The notes: a model not told the origin generated them from the sequence alone. 60,200 nt of DNA from an uncultured Eubacteriales bacterium (GCA_902790175.1 CADAQZ010000015.1:1-60200), one strand, 5' to 3'. Shown: positions 35,835 through 44,570, counted from the first letter of the stretch. Made by a program: numbers and translations.

Positions 35835-36681
35835 ACCCTCTCACAATGTGTATCGTGCAGCTCGTGTTCCCGATGTAATTGCGCTCGGCGTCGAAGTCGT
35901 CCAGCGATGCGCAGACGAACGCCGTCAGCCAGATGTCCGTGACGCGGCTGATCTGCTTGCCGGCGGTCAGCTTGATCGACGTGATCAGCGTGTCGGACTT
36001 CATCTGGCTGTCCTTCAGGTGCGAGTAGAACTGGTGCGGCTCGCGGTGGTAATCGTCGTACAGCCAGACCTCGATGAACTCCGTGTGCTCGATGTGCTTC
36101 GGCGCGAGCATCGAGTAGCGGATCTCGGTGCCGTCGTCCAGCGTGTAGCGCAGCGTGTAGCCGATCTTGCAGCGGTCGGCCTCGGGAAACGCCTTCCAGG
36201 CCGCGCCGAAGATGTCCCCGAAGAACGAGCCCTCCAGCAGCGATTCGTCCGAGGCGATCACCTCGAACGAGCCGATGTCCTTGCCCTTCTTCCACGGGGC
36301 GGCGAACGTGTCGCCCATGCGCACGCGGGGAGAGGAGCTTTTGCCCTGCGGCGTGTAGAACGACACGACGTCCGGCAGGCTCCCGGGCGCGGCTGTGGGC
36401 GTGGGCTCCGGCGAAGGCGTGGGCTCGGGCGTGGGCGCCGCCGTCGGCTCGGCGGTCGGCTCCGGGGTTTCGTGGACCTCCGGCGGCGCGGGTTCGGCCG
36501 CCATGGTTGGAACGGGCGCGTCCAGCGGGGCGGAGGCGGGCACGTCCGGCGCAGGCCTGCGCGGCAAAAGCGCCAGCACCAGCGCCGCCAGCGCGATCGC
36601 GCCCGCGGCGACGCCGCCGATCTTCAGCATGCGGGCGCGCCGCATCCGCCGCATTCGCGCCCGGTTGAGGGGTCTTGCCAT
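35833..36681 (-). CDS. Membrane-anchored protein with Pro-rich stalk, function unknown
   Basis: 282 residues. An extremely basic start (ARPLNRARMRRMRRARM), one membrane helix (about 20-38), a stalk rich in EPTAEPTAAPTPEPTPSPEP and an extracellular domain of about 180 residues that I do not recognise (VRMGDTFAAPWKKGKDIGSF, EIRYSMLAPKHIEHTEFIEVW). ATG 36681 follows AGGAGG on the minus strand; an upstream in-frame ATG lacks a site. It converges on the duplicated module and diverges from the LRR gene. Its layout matches the sortase and transglutaminase-like proteins of the window. Confidence 0.78.
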   Translation of the reverse strand: MARPLNRARMRRMRRARMLKIGGVAAGAIALAALVLALLPRRPAPDVPASAPLDAPVPTMAAEPAPPEVHETPEPTAEPTAAPTPEPTPSPEPTPTAAPGSLPDVVSFYTPQGKSSSPRVRMGDTFAAPWKKGKDIGSFEVIASDESLLEGSFFGDIFGAAWKAFPEADRCKIGYTLRYTLDDGTEIRYSMLAPKHIEHTEFIEVWLYDDYHREPHQFYSHLKDSQMKSDTLITSIKLTAGKQISRVTDIWLTAFVCASLDDFDAERNYIGNTSCTIHIVRG

Positions 36682-36780
36682 GGGAACCTCCTGAATACAC
36701 GGTTGATACGACAATTATAGCGCAATCGGGCGCAAAAGAAAAGTCGAAAGACACATTTTTTGCGGCGCGACAAATAAGGG

Positions 36781-36809
36781 TTGAAATATTTACGAAATAA
36801 CTATATAAT
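36781..36809 (+). promoter_or_regulatory. LRR gene promoter
   Basis: TTGAAA (36781-36786), a 17-base spacer and TATAAT (36804-36809), in an AT-rich stretch 51 bases before the gene. Confidence 0.8.
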
Positions 36810-36859
36810 ATATATGTGAGATTTTGCGCGCTTATGTGCGCTGTATTCGGGGGATTTCG

Positions 36860-38755
36860 ATGAACCAGGCAGAGGAAAGCATCCGGCGCGAGCGCGCCGA
36901 CAACGCAAAGAAGAAGCAGCTGCTCTATCGCCGTATCGGGGCGGGCGTGCTGGTGGCGCTGGCCATCGCGCTGGGCGTGTTCCTGCACACCATCGACCTG
37001 AGCGTCGGCAAGCTGATGTGGGGCGTGGCGCTGGCGCTGCTGCTGATCGAGGCGCTGTTGCTGGCGGTGAACCTGAAGGTATCCCGCGCGCTGCAGGCCG
37101 TGCTGGGCGTGCTGTGCATCGCGTTGCTGTGCATGGGCTTCTTGAAGCAGTACTACGTGCGCGTGGGCAACCGCTTCGTCCCCAAGTACAAGGTGATCAC
37201 GCGCCTGACGGTGGACGAGGAGTATCCCAAGCACTTCACCGAGATGGAGAGCCTGCAGGATCTGAACATGCGCGCCTCCACCGTCGAGGACTTCGAGCCC
37301 ATCCGCGCGCTGAAGGCGCTGGAGAAGCTGGACATCCGCGGGAACTACGCCTTCGACCAGGCCGAGCACGACGCCCTCGCAGACGCGCTGCCGAATTGCG
37401 ACATCCGCTGGAGCGTGCCCGTCAAGAAGATCCACTTTGACAGCGCCGCCGAGGAGGTGGACCTGCGCGAGGTGGAGCTGACGACGGACGAGCTGCGCGC
37501 GCTGTTCGCCGCCTATCCGGATAAGCGCTTCGCCTACCGCGTGCCGCTGCTGGGCGGGCGCTACGCCCCGGATTCCACCGAGCTGGACCTCAAGGGCCGC
37601 GATGTGGACGCAGCCGCCATCGAGGACGCGCTGATGCTGCTGCCGCACGTCTCGCGCATCGACCTGCGGGGGACGCCCGCCTCCGCGCAGGACGTGGGCC
37701 ATCTCATCGCCGCCTTCCCGGACGTGGATTTCTCGTTCACCTTCGACGTGCCCCAGTCCGCGATGACCACGGAGGACACCTGGGTGAAGGTCACCGGCGA
37801 CTATGAGACGCTCAAGGCCTACGCGGACTTCATCGACTACATGCCCAAGCTGGAGCTGGTGGACGCCGGCGAGATCGAGCTGACCACCGAGCAGGTGGAC
37901 GCCGTGAAAGCCCACAAGAACGGCGACAAGGTGCGCTACGGCATGGACGTGTTCGGCCGGAAGGTGACCAGCGACGTGACCGAGCTGAACCTCGACGGCG
38001 CGCCGGTGACGGACGTCGAGACGGTGGAGGCGTACCTGGCGTGCCTGCCGATGGTGACGAAGGTGTCGCTTTTGGACTGCGGCCTTTCGCAGGATCAGTG
38101 CGGCCAGCTGTTCGACGCGCATCCCGAGATCAAGTTCGTGTTCTGGATCACGTTCGGCAAGTACCGGATCCGCACCGACGTGACCGCGTTCAGCACGCAG
38201 CTGGGCGACGGCAACCGCTACGGCTTCAACGACAATACCTTCGCGCCCATCCGCTACTGCACGGACCTGATGATGCTGGACCTGGGCCACAACCACATCA
38301 CGTCCATGGAGAACTTCAGCGGGCTGACGAAGCTGCGCGTGCTGATCCTGGCGGACAACCAGCTGACGGACATCGCGCCCATCGCCAACTTCAAGGACCT
38401 GGAGTTCTGCGAGCTGTTCCTCAACGACATCCCGGACATGAGCCCGCTGACGGGGCTTGAAAAGCTGGTGGACCTCAACATCTTCTACAACCCCGTGGGC
38501 CAGAACTACGAGGTACTGAAGTCCATGACGCAGCTCAAGCGCCTGTGGATCGGCGGCTGCCGCCTGTCCTCGGCGATGCTGAAGGACCTGCAGCGCGCCC
38601 TGCCCAACACGAAGATCAATGCCGAGGGCCGCGGCTCCACCGGCATGGGCTGGCGCAAGCACCCGCACTACGATACGCTCAAGCAGATGTACCTCGAGGA
38701 GCGCTACATCCCCTTCGACGATTCGCCGGACGCCCAGGCGGAGGCCGGAGAATAA
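36860..38755 (+). CDS. Membrane protein with leucine-rich repeats
   Basis: 631 residues. Three membrane helices near the N-terminus (about 27-46, 53-71, 76-93) are followed by a large domain of irregular leucine-rich-like repeats. The clearest are near the C-terminus in SDS22/internalin style: LMMLDLGHNHITSMENFSGL, TKLRVLILADNQLTDIAPIA and KLVDLNIFYNPVGQNYEVLK. With three helices the LRR region would face the outside if the N-terminus is inside. Role unknown; LRR proteins usually bind other proteins. GGGGG at 36849-36853 precedes ATG 36860; an in-frame ATG 36 bases upstream has no site. Confidence 0.82.
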   Translation: MNQAEESIRRERADNAKKKQLLYRRIGAGVLVALAIALGVFLHTIDLSVGKLMWGVALALLLIEALLLAVNLKVSRALQAVLGVLCIALLCMGFLKQYYVRVGNRFVPKYKVITRLTVDEEYPKHFTEMESLQDLNMRASTVEDFEPIRALKALEKLDIRGNYAFDQAEHDALADALPNCDIRWSVPVKKIHFDSAAEEVDLREVELTTDELRALFAAYPDKRFAYRVPLLGGRYAPDSTELDLKGRDVDAAAIEDALMLLPHVSRIDLRGTPASAQDVGHLIAAFPDVDFSFTFDVPQSAMTTEDTWVKVTGDYETLKAYADFIDYMPKLELVDAGEIELTTEQVDAVKAHKNGDKVRYGMDVFGRKVTSDVTELNLDGAPVTDVETVEAYLACLPMVTKVSLLDCGLSQDQCGQLFDAHPEIKFVFWITFGKYRIRTDVTAFSTQLGDGNRYGFNDNTFAPIRYCTDLMMLDLGHNHITSMENFSGLTKLRVLILADNQLTDIAPIANFKDLEFCELFLNDIPDMSPLTGLEKLVDLNIFYNPVGQNYEVLKSMTQLKRLWIGGCRLSSAMLKDLQRALPNTKINAEGRGSTGMGWRKHPHYDTLKQMYLEERYIPFDDSPDAQAEAGE

Positions 38756-38764
38756 CAGCAAAAG

Positions 38765-38811
38765 AACGCCCCGTCGGCCAAGGCTTCCAGCCTGAGGCCG
38801 ACGGGGCGTTT
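38765..38811. terminator. Bidirectional terminator between convergent genes
   Basis: AACGCCCCGTCGGCC and GGCCGACGGGGCGTT form a perfect 15-base-pair stem around a 16-base loop, with T-rich sequence on both sides. It serves the LRR gene and the minus-strand gene at 38824. Confidence 0.88.
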
Positions 38812-38823
38812 ATTCTATCGATC

Positions 38824-39693
38824 CTATCCCGCCATCTGTATATACCGCAATAGCTCGCACAGCCGCCCGCACTCCATCTGCGCGACGCGCATCCTTGCGA
38901 TGTCGTCCACCCCGTAGGGCGCGAGCGCCATGCCCAGCGCCGTCTGCGCGCGGAAGAAGTCGGCCCGGGCGTATTTGACGGCCTCGGCCGTCTCCTCGTC
39001 GCACATCGCCGCCCATTCCTCATACAGCGCGAACAGCGACTGGTCCCATCCGCCCGCCAGGTCCTCCCAGGCGTGCGCGTCGGGAGCATCGCTCCAGGTC
39101 AGCTCGTACTCGCCGTTCAAAAGCGCCGCGTGCTCGCCGCAGGGCAGCAGCGAGAGCGTGCCCGTCTCCTCGGACCACAGCTGGCAGAAGTCCTCGGCGA
39201 AGTCCATTTCCTCAGGTTCCTGATAGCCCATGTCGGCGTCGGCGGGCAATTCGCCCGAACGGATCTCGCACAGCTCCTCGGCGAACAGCCGCATCATCAG
39301 CATGCTCTGGCGCTCGACCTGCTCCGGGTCGCTTGGCCAGGCGGCAGCCATCGCGCCGCGCTGCGAGGCGAACGCGATCTGCCAGGCTTCCCAGGCGTCG
39401 GCCCAGGCCTGCTTCTGGTCGGCGGGGGCCTCCGCGACGCAGGCGTCAAAGAGCGTTTCGACCTCCTTCAGCCAAAGCGTGCCCGCCTCGGCGTAGCCCA
39501 CGGCCTCGCAGGACTGCGTCAGCGCCGCTTCCCGCTGCTCAAGCGCCAGGTGGCGCGCGCAGCTGTCGCGCCAGGCGACATCGCGGGCGACGAACGTCTG
39601 GCAGTGCGGCGGGGGAACGTAGCCGCCGTCCTCCGCAAACGTTGCGCAGGTCAGGAGCATCGCCAGGATCCAGAGAACCGCCGTTTTCCGCAT
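38824..39693 (-). CDS. Secreted helical protein of unknown function
   Basis: 289 residues with a signal peptide (about 1-20, cleaved near TFAED). The mature part is predicted all-helical, acidic, rich in Trp and Ala, with several Cys (C31, C45, C62 and others) that could form disulfides. Stretches such as QAWADAWEAWQIAFASQRGA and WAAMCDEETAEAVKYARADF recall the loose helical pattern of LprI/DUF1311 proteins, but I would not assign it. It has its own promoter and stands alone. Confidence 0.72.
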   Translation of the reverse strand: MRKTAVLWILAMLLTCATFAEDGGYVPPPHCQTFVARDVAWRDSCARHLALEQREAALTQSCEAVGYAEAGTLWLKEVETLFDACVAEAPADQKQAWADAWEAWQIAFASQRGAMAAAWPSDPEQVERQSMLMMRLFAEELCEIRSGELPADADMGYQEPEEMDFAEDFCQLWSEETGTLSLLPCGEHAALLNGEYELTWSDAPDAHAWEDLAGGWDQSLFALYEEWAAMCDEETAEAVKYARADFFRAQTALGMALAPYGVDDIARMRVAQMECGRLCELLRYIQMAG

Positions 39694-39738
39694 GCCGATC
39701 CCTCCTCATTCACAACTTTTATGCATTTTTCCGCCTCC

Positions 39739-39767
39739 ATTATACAGGGTTTTCGGGCGCGTGACAA
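39739..39767 (-). promoter_or_regulatory. Promoter of the secreted helical protein gene
   Basis: Minus-strand TTGTCA (39762-39767), 17 bases, TATAAT (39739-39744), 46 bases before the start. It is back to back with the darA promoter. Confidence 0.75.
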
Positions 39768-39807
39768 TCCCCGGCACGCGCCGGAAAAACGGCCTCGCCA
39801 AAAGTGG

Positions 39808-39836
39808 TTGCATATCGCCGCCGTTTCGTGTATAAT
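39808..39836 (+). promoter_or_regulatory. darA-holB-ricT promoter
   Basis: TTGCAT (39808-39813), a 17-base spacer and TATAAT (39831-39836), 35 bases before darA. Confidence 0.82.
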
Positions 39837-39871
39837 ATAAACGGATTATTAGTAGTGGAGGGGGTCTTCCC

Positions 39872-40201
39872 ATGAAGCTGATCGTTGCCATCGTACAGGA
39901 TGAGGACGCTTCCCGGCTGATCAACCACCTGATGACGGAAGGCTATCGGGTGACGAAGCTGGCGACCACGGGCGGCTTCCTTCGCGCGGGCAATACCACG
40001 CTGCTGGTGGGCGTGGAGGACGACAAGCTGGAGAACGCCATGAGCGTGATCGAGAAGGTCTGCAAGAGCCGCAAGCAGATCGCTACGACGCCCTCGCCCA
40101 TCTCCGGCACCACGGGCGTCTACGTGCCCTACCCGGTGGAGGTCACCGTGGGTGGCGCCACCATATTCGTGCTGGACGTGGAGCAGTTCAGGAAGATCTG
40201 A
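39872..40201 (+). CDS. darA: Cyclic-di-AMP receptor of the DarA/PstA family
   Basis: PII-like signal protein that binds cyclic di-AMP (B. subtilis YaaQ); 109 residues, normal length. Signature residues are MKLIVAIVQDEDASRLINHL, TKLATTGGFLRAGNTTLL and GVYVPYPVEVTVGGATIFVL. GGAGGGGG precedes the ATG. First gene of the conserved yaaQ-holB-yaaT order; yaaR, found in Bacillus, is absent. Implies cyclic-di-AMP signalling in this organism. Confidence 0.95.
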   Translation: MKLIVAIVQDEDASRLINHLMTEGYRVTKLATTGGFLRAGNTTLLVGVEDDKLENAMSVIEKVCKSRKQIATTPSPISGTTGVYVPYPVEVTVGGATIFVLDVEQFRKI

Positions 40202-40209
40202 GGTTGAAC

Positions 40210-41169
40210 TTGAAGATATCCGATTTTGCGGGTTACGGCGACAAGATGGAACAGCTGATGCGTTCGGTTCAAGCCGGGCGCATTGTTCATGCCCTGTTGC
40301 TCACCGGCCCGCACGGCTCCGGCAAGCGCACGATGGCGCGGCTGTTCGCGCAGGCGATGGTCTGCACCGGGCATGACAGGCCCTGCGGCGCCTGCCCGGC
40401 CTGCAAGCGCTTCCTGGCGGGCTCCCATCCGGACGTGCATGTGGTGCGGCCCGAAAAGAAATCCATCGGCGTGGACGAGGTGCGCGAGCTGATCGACGCG
40501 CTGGCGCTGCGGCCCTACGAGGGCGGGCGGCACATCGTGATCGTCGAGCAGGCGGACAAGCTGACGCCGAGCGCCCAGAACGCGCTTCTCAAGACGCTGG
40601 AGAGTCCGTCGGGCGAGGCGATGTTCTTCCTCGTCACCGACGCCCCCGGCGCACTGCTGCCGACGATCGTGTCGCGCTGCCAGACGGTGCGCTTTTCGGA
40701 TCTGAGCGTGGAGGACTGCGCGGGCGTGCTCAAGCGCCGAGGCATCGAGCCTGAGCGTGCGCGGGAGCTGGCGGGCCTTTCGCAGGGCTCGGTGGGCCGG
40801 GCGCTGGAGATCGACGGTGACGGGGAGTATCGCGCCCTGCGGCAAAAGGTGCTCGCCTCGCTGGAGGCGCTGAACGGACGCGCCAGCGTGGCCGGGGCCG
40901 CGGCCCCATTGGAAGAGGACAAGGGCTCGGAGGACGCGATGCTCGGCGTGATGGAGATCTGGGCGCGCGATTTGATGGTCCTTCAAAGTGGCGCGCTTCC
41001 ATATCAGTCGGGCGACGAGGCGCGGCTTCGGCGCAGCAAAATCGACGGGCGGGCGCTGCTTAACGGCGTCGTGCTGGCGCGGATGCAGTTGGCCAGCAAT
41101 GTCTCGTGGCCGAACGCCCTTGAAAACATGTACTTTCAACTCACAGACAGCGGTTTGATCGGGAGGTAA
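40210..41169 (+). CDS. holB: DNA polymerase III subunit delta'
   Basis: AAA+ subunit of the clamp loader, about 320 residues. Walker A GPHGSGKRT, a zinc-binding Cys cluster (CTGHDRPCGACPAC), the IVEQADKLTPSAQNALLKTL block with the DExx-like EQAD, and the SRC sensor in IVSRCQTVRF are all present. TTG 40210 is chosen because TGAGG (40199-40203) is six bases upstream; TTG 40204 would touch that site. It overlaps no gene and follows darA by 8 bases. Confidence 0.94.
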   Translation: MKISDFAGYGDKMEQLMRSVQAGRIVHALLLTGPHGSGKRTMARLFAQAMVCTGHDRPCGACPACKRFLAGSHPDVHVVRPEKKSIGVDEVRELIDALALRPYEGGRHIVIVEQADKLTPSAQNALLKTLESPSGEAMFFLVTDAPGALLPTIVSRCQTVRFSDLSVEDCAGVLKRRGIEPERARELAGLSQGSVGRALEIDGDGEYRALRQKVLASLEALNGRASVAGAAAPLEEDKGSEDAMLGVMEIWARDLMVLQSGALPYQSGDEARLRRSKIDGRALLNGVVLARMQLASNVSWPNALENMYFQLTDSGLIGR

Positions 41170-41176
41170 CCCAAGC

Positions 41177-42355
41177 ATGGCAACGGTAATCGGCGTCCGC
41201 TTCAAGAAGGCGGGCAAGGTGTATTATTTCGATCCGGACGGCATCTGGCCGCATCCGGGCGACAATGTGATCGTCGAAACGGCGCGGGGCGTGGAGTTCG
41301 GCGAGGTGGTGACCGGCGCGCGCACCGTCAGCGACCAGCAGATCGTGACGCCGCTGAAGAAGGTGATCCGCGTGGCCAACGAGGAGGACATCCGCCGCGC
41401 CGAGGCCAACGAAAAGCGCGAGCAGGAGGCCTTCCAGGTCTGCCAGGAGCGCATCGCCAAGCACAAGCTGGACATGAAGCTGGTCAGCGTGGAGTACACG
41501 TTCGACAACAACAAGATCATATTCTATTTCACCGCCAACGGCCGCGTGGACTTCCGCGACTTGGTCAAGGACCTGGCCTCCGTGTTCAAGATCCGCATCG
41601 AGCTGCGCCAGATCGGCGTGCGCGACGAGGCCAAGATGCTGGGCGGCCTGGGCTCCTGCGGGCGGCAGATCTGCTGCGGCGCGTTCCTGGGCGACTTCCA
41701 GCCCGTGTCCATCAAGATGGCCAAGGAGCAGAATCTGTCGCTGAACCCGACGAAGATCTCCGGCCAGTGCGGGCGGCTGATGTGCTGTTTGAAGTACGAG
41801 CAGGACAACTACGAGGCCGTGCTCAAGCGCGTGCCGCGCGTGGGCAAGGACGTGATCACCCCCGACGGCGTGGGCGTGATCGCCGAGATCAACTGCATCA
41901 AGGAGACCGTGAAGGTGCGCGTGCGGGTGGACGACGACAGCTTCGACGTGCGCGAGTACGCCATCGACGACGTGCGCCGCCCCGGCCCCGAGGACGCCGC
42001 CGCCCTGAAGGACATGCCCCGGCCCGAGCGCAAGCCGCGCCGGCCGCGCCCCCAGCCGGAGAGCGAGCCAAAGGCCGCCGAGGGCGAGGGCGAGGAGGAC
42101 GCGAAGAAGAAGCGCTATCCGCACCAGAAGGCCCCGAAGAACCTGTCCACGGACCAGTTCCTCGAGAAGCTGCGCGAGAACGGCGGGGCCACGCCGGTGG
42201 CCGCGCGCGAGCATCGCCGCCGCCGCGGGCGTGGAGGCAAGGGCGCGGAGGCGCAGCAAGACCAGCAGGCTTCGCAGGGCTCGCAGGGTTCTCAAACCCC
42301 GCAGGGCGCGGAAGCCCAAAATGGCCCGGCTCCCGAGGCCGGGGCGGGGGAGTAA
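41177..42355 (+). CDS. ricT: PSP1-domain protein RicT/YaaT
   Basis: 392-residue protein of the RicT family, part of the iron-sulfur RicAFT (Y-complex) that affects RNA maturation and sporulation in Bacillus. The PSP1 domain includes VEFGEVVTGART and VDFRDLVKDLASVFKIRIEL. The cysteine motifs are GSCGRQICCGAFLGDF and GQCGRLMCCLKYEQDNY. The last 110 residues form a Pro/Arg/Glu-rich, probably disordered tail longer than in Bacillus. End of the darA-holB-ricT run. Confidence 0.94.
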   Translation: MATVIGVRFKKAGKVYYFDPDGIWPHPGDNVIVETARGVEFGEVVTGARTVSDQQIVTPLKKVIRVANEEDIRRAEANEKREQEAFQVCQERIAKHKLDMKLVSVEYTFDNNKIIFYFTANGRVDFRDLVKDLASVFKIRIELRQIGVRDEAKMLGGLGSCGRQICCGAFLGDFQPVSIKMAKEQNLSLNPTKISGQCGRLMCCLKYEQDNYEAVLKRVPRVGKDVITPDGVGVIAEINCIKETVKVRVRVDDDSFDVREYAIDDVRRPGPEDAAALKDMPRPERKPRRPRPQPESEPKAAEGEGEEDAKKKRYPHQKAPKNLSTDQFLEKLRENGGATPVAAREHRRRRGRGGKGAEAQQDQQASQGSQGSQTPQGAEAQNGPAPEAGAGE

Positions 42356-42410
42356 TTGTTAACAGTCACACAATCGTTAAAATTTATGGCGAAAAATCCT
42401 CGGAAAAGGC

Positions 42411-42439
42411 TGTACAAAATTGCTCCACTGTGTTATAAT
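42411..42439 (+). promoter_or_regulatory. Zinc-ribbon gene promoter
   Basis: TGTACA (42411-42416), a 17-base spacer and TATAAT (42434-42439). The transcript would have a leader of about 115 bases containing a small CCGAT…ATCGG hairpin (42494-42510) of no recognised class. Confidence 0.7.
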
Positions 42440-42561
42440 ATTCTCAGCCCCGATTAGAAGACCTTTGAACCGCATCCCTCCGGTGGAACCCTACCGATGG
42501 CAGGAATCGGCAACAGAGACTATACATCGCACGGGCAACACAATTAGGAGGGTATTTTTCC

Positions 42562-42858
42562 ATGTTCGAAGACAAGACTTTGGTATGCCGTGAGTGCGGC
42601 CAGGAATTCGTGTTTACCGCGTCTGAACAGCAGTTCTACGCCGACAAGGGCTTCCAGAACGAGCCCGGCCGCTGCAAGGCGTGCCGCGACAAGCGCAAGG
42701 CTGCCAATGGCGGCTTCAACCGCGCCGATCGCCCGATGTACGACGTGATTTGCGCCGAGTGCGGCAAGCCCACCCAGGTGCCCTTCCAGCCCCGTGGCGA
42801 TCGCCCGGTGTACTGCCGCGAGTGCTTCGACAAGCAGCGCATGGAGAACCGCTGGTAA
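42562..42858 (+). CDS. Small double zinc-ribbon protein
   Basis: 98 residues with two zinc-ribbon units, each with two CxxC pairs: CRECGQEFVFTASEQQFYAD with CKAC, and CAECGKPTQVPFQPRGDRPV with CREC. Such CxxC-x17-CxxC proteins are widespread in Firmicutes and other phyla; their role is not established, though RNA or ribosome association has been suggested by composition. AGGAGG lies about eight bases before the ATG. Single-gene transcript with promoter and terminator. Confidence 0.88.
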   Translation: MFEDKTLVCRECGQEFVFTASEQQFYADKGFQNEPGRCKACRDKRKAANGGFNRADRPMYDVICAECGKPTQVPFQPRGDRPVYCRECFDKQRMENRW

Positions 42859-42862
42859 GCAA

Positions 42863-42900
42863 CTCAAAAAAGCCCCTTCCGCAAGGAAGGGGCTTTTTGA
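42863..42900 (+). terminator. Intrinsic terminator of the zinc-ribbon gene
   Basis: CTCAAAAAAGCCCCTTCC and GGAAGGGGCTTTTTGAG pair around a GCAA tetraloop; a strong GC stem followed by TTTTT. Confidence 0.93.
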
Positions 42901-42925
42901 GTGTGGAGTGTGGAGTGAGGAGTTG
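42901..42925 (+). repeat. GTGTGGAGTG simple repeat
   Basis: Short heptamer-like run GTGTGGAGTGTGGAGTGAGG directly after the terminator. First of four repeats filling the gene-free stretch to 43200. Confidence 0.65.
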
Positions 42926-42926
42926 A

Positions 42927-43051
42927 AAAGATCCTTGACGCTTCGCTAAGCCTGTGGCAACTGCTTCGCTCAGGATAACAGGGTTGGCATTGCTCAAACG
43001 CTGTCATCCTGAGCGGAGCCTTGCGTTAGCAAGGCGTAGTCGAAGGATCTT
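42927..43051. repeat. GATCCTTC…GAAGGATC interspersed repeat (long copy)
   Basis: 125-base element with ends AAAAGATCCTT / AAGGATCTT, the phrase GTCATCCTGAGCGGAG, and an extra inner hairpin CCTTGCGTTAGCAAGG. Confidence 0.82.
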
Positions 43052-43059
43052 GTCCCTCC

Positions 43060-43080
43060 GTAGGGGCGGCGTTGCGCCGC
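43060..43080 (+). repeat. GTAGGGGCG half element
   Basis: GTAGGGGCGGCGTTGCGCCGC is the left half only of the palindromic family; the CCCCTAC end is missing. Confidence 0.65.
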
Positions 43081-43108
43081 GGGGCGCGGTCCCATCGCCC
43101 GCTCCCAA

Positions 43109-43164
43109 AGCCTTCCCCTTTGGGGAAGGTGGCTGGCCGCAGGCCAGACGGAAGAGGTCGTTTT
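43109..43164 (+). repeat. CCTTCCCC-family repeat, partial
   Basis: CCTTCCCCTTTGGGGAAGG, then CTGGCCGCAGGCCAG and GGAAGAGGTCGTTTT, matching the right half of the 29281 element. Confidence 0.75.
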
Positions 43165-43200
43165 CCATCCCCGGCGGTATCTACGTGGCAATCCGGCTCC

Positions 43201-43650
43201 TTATTCTCTTCCCAGTGTTTCGTAAAACCGCACCGCCGCGGCAATCTCCCCGTCGTCAGGGTGCCCCTTGGCGATGCCGCCGACCAGCTTGAACGGGCCG
43301 AACGTGTCGAAGCCCTGGCAGTGATACTGCCCGATCTCCCGGCAATTCTTCCCCTCGACGACCTCGCGGATGCCCTTCAGGAAATTCCCGGCGGGCGCGC
43401 CGTGGGTGTAGACGAAGAACACGTCCTTGCCCTCCGGCAGATGCGCCTGCGCAAACGCGACGAGCTGCTTGGCATAGTTGGTGTAGTAGATGCCGGAGGC
43501 GAGGCCGATTCGGTCAAACGCGGACAGGTCGGCCTGCGGCTGCTCGGTCACGTCGATCAGCGTCACGGACGGGTCGGCCGCGGCGATGGCGTCCAGCAGC
43601 TTTTTCGTGTTGCCGTGGTGCTTGGAATAGTAGGCGATGGCCGTCTTCAT
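43201..43650 (-). CDS. Flavodoxin-family protein
   Basis: 149-residue FMN-binding electron-transfer protein. It starts MKTAIAYYSKHHGNTKKLLD, with the phosphate-binding loop Y-S-K-H-H-G-N-T, and later has ASGIYYTNYAKQL and FVYTHGAPAGNF around the isoalloxazine site. ATG 43650 has GAGGAAAAG upstream on the minus strand. It follows degV at a 68-base distance and may share its transcript. Redox partner unknown. Confidence 0.88.
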   Translation of the reverse strand: MKTAIAYYSKHHGNTKKLLDAIAAADPSVTLIDVTEQPQADLSAFDRIGLASGIYYTNYAKQLVAFAQAHLPEGKDVFFVYTHGAPAGNFLKGIREVVEGKNCREIGQYHCQGFDTFGPFKLVGGIAKGHPDDGEIAAAVRFYETLGRE

Positions 43651-43718
43651 GGTCTTTTCCTCGCTTGTCCGATGTCCTTCCCGCGCGGCGGACTTGGGCA
43701 TCTGCATGTGGATGCGGA

Positions 43719-44570
43719 TCATAGCTTGCGCATGAGCCCCAGCGCGACGACGCCCGGGCCGACGTGGCAGGCGATGCTGATGGGCAGCGGGTCGCCGGTG
43801 ACGGTGAACTCGGGAAAGCGTGCCTGCACCTGCGCGTTCCACACGCGGCCGACGTCCGCGTCGCCGGTGTAGGCGGTGCGCAGCAGCATCGGCATGCCGG
43901 CAAAGCGCGTCTCCAGGTCCTTGCGCACGGCCTCGACCATCGTGTGCTGCGCCGCATGCAACCCGCGCACCTTCTTATATGTGTCCAGCCTGCCGCCCTG
44001 GATCTGCAGCACCGGCTTGATGTTCAGCACCGTGCCGATGGCGGCGACGGACGGCGTGATGCGCCCGCCCTTCTTCAGGTACTTCAGGTCGTCCACCGTC
44101 AGGTAGATGCTGGCGTCCAGCGCGGTCTCGTCCAGCTTTTGCAGGATCTGCTGGGCGTCGAGGCCCTCGTCGCGCCACTTGATGGCGTCGTACACCGACT
44201 GCTTCTGGCTGATGGAGATGCGGTGGTTGTCCGCTACGAACACGCGGTCCGGGTAGTCCTGCGCGAACAGCATCGCGCTCTGGCAGCTGCCGGACAGTGC
44301 GGAGGACATGGGGATGTAGATCACCTGGTCGAAGGACTGTAAAGCCTCGTCCCAGCAGCGCGTCACATCCTCGGGCGCGGGCTGGCTCGTGGCCACGCTC
44401 GCGCCGCCTGCGAGGCGCTCGAAGAACTCCGCGTAGTCCATGTTCACATTTTCCACGTAGCTGCGGCCGTTGACGGTGAACGGCATGGGCATCAGGAAGA
44501 CGCCGCACGCCGCCGCCTCGCTGGCGTTCATGCCAGAATTGGTGTCGGTGATGATACCGATCTTGCGCAT
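43719..44570 (-). CDS. DegV-family fatty-acid-binding protein
   Basis: 283 residues. DegV proteins bind a fatty acid and present it to the FakA kinase. Recognisable blocks are KIGIITDTNSGMNASEAAAC, the SQPAPED stretch, IPMSSALSGSCQSAMLFA and VDDLKYLKKGGRITPSVAAI. ATG 44570 follows AGAGGGG on the minus strand. No fakA gene is in the window. Upstream gene is the transglutaminase-like protein; downstream the flavodoxin. Confidence 0.93.
   Translation of the reverse strand: MRKIGIITDTNSGMNASEAAACGVFLMPMPFTVNGRSYVENVNMDYAEFFERLAGGASVATSQPAPEDVTRCWDEALQSFDQVIYIPMSSALSGSCQSAMLFAQDYPDRVFVADNHRISISQKQSVYDAIKWRDEGLDAQQILQKLDETALDASIYLTVDDLKYLKKGGRITPSVAAIGTVLNIKPVLQIQGGRLDTYKKVRGLHAAQHTMVEAVRKDLETRFAGMPMLLRTAYTGDADVGRVWNAQVQARFPEFTVTGDPLPISIACHVGPGVVALGLMRKL

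Noticed and set aside
35690-38761. A 1023-codon minus-strand open frame opposite the LRR gene
   Set aside because: Same effect: shadow of the LRR gene and neighbours, with repetitive His/Val/Leu/Gln-rich text and no motif.
42440-42561. Possible riboswitch or 6S-like RNA in the leader of the zinc-ribbon gene
   Set aside because: Only one small hairpin is visible and no conserved riboswitch core is recognisable, so it is kept only as part of the promoter note.
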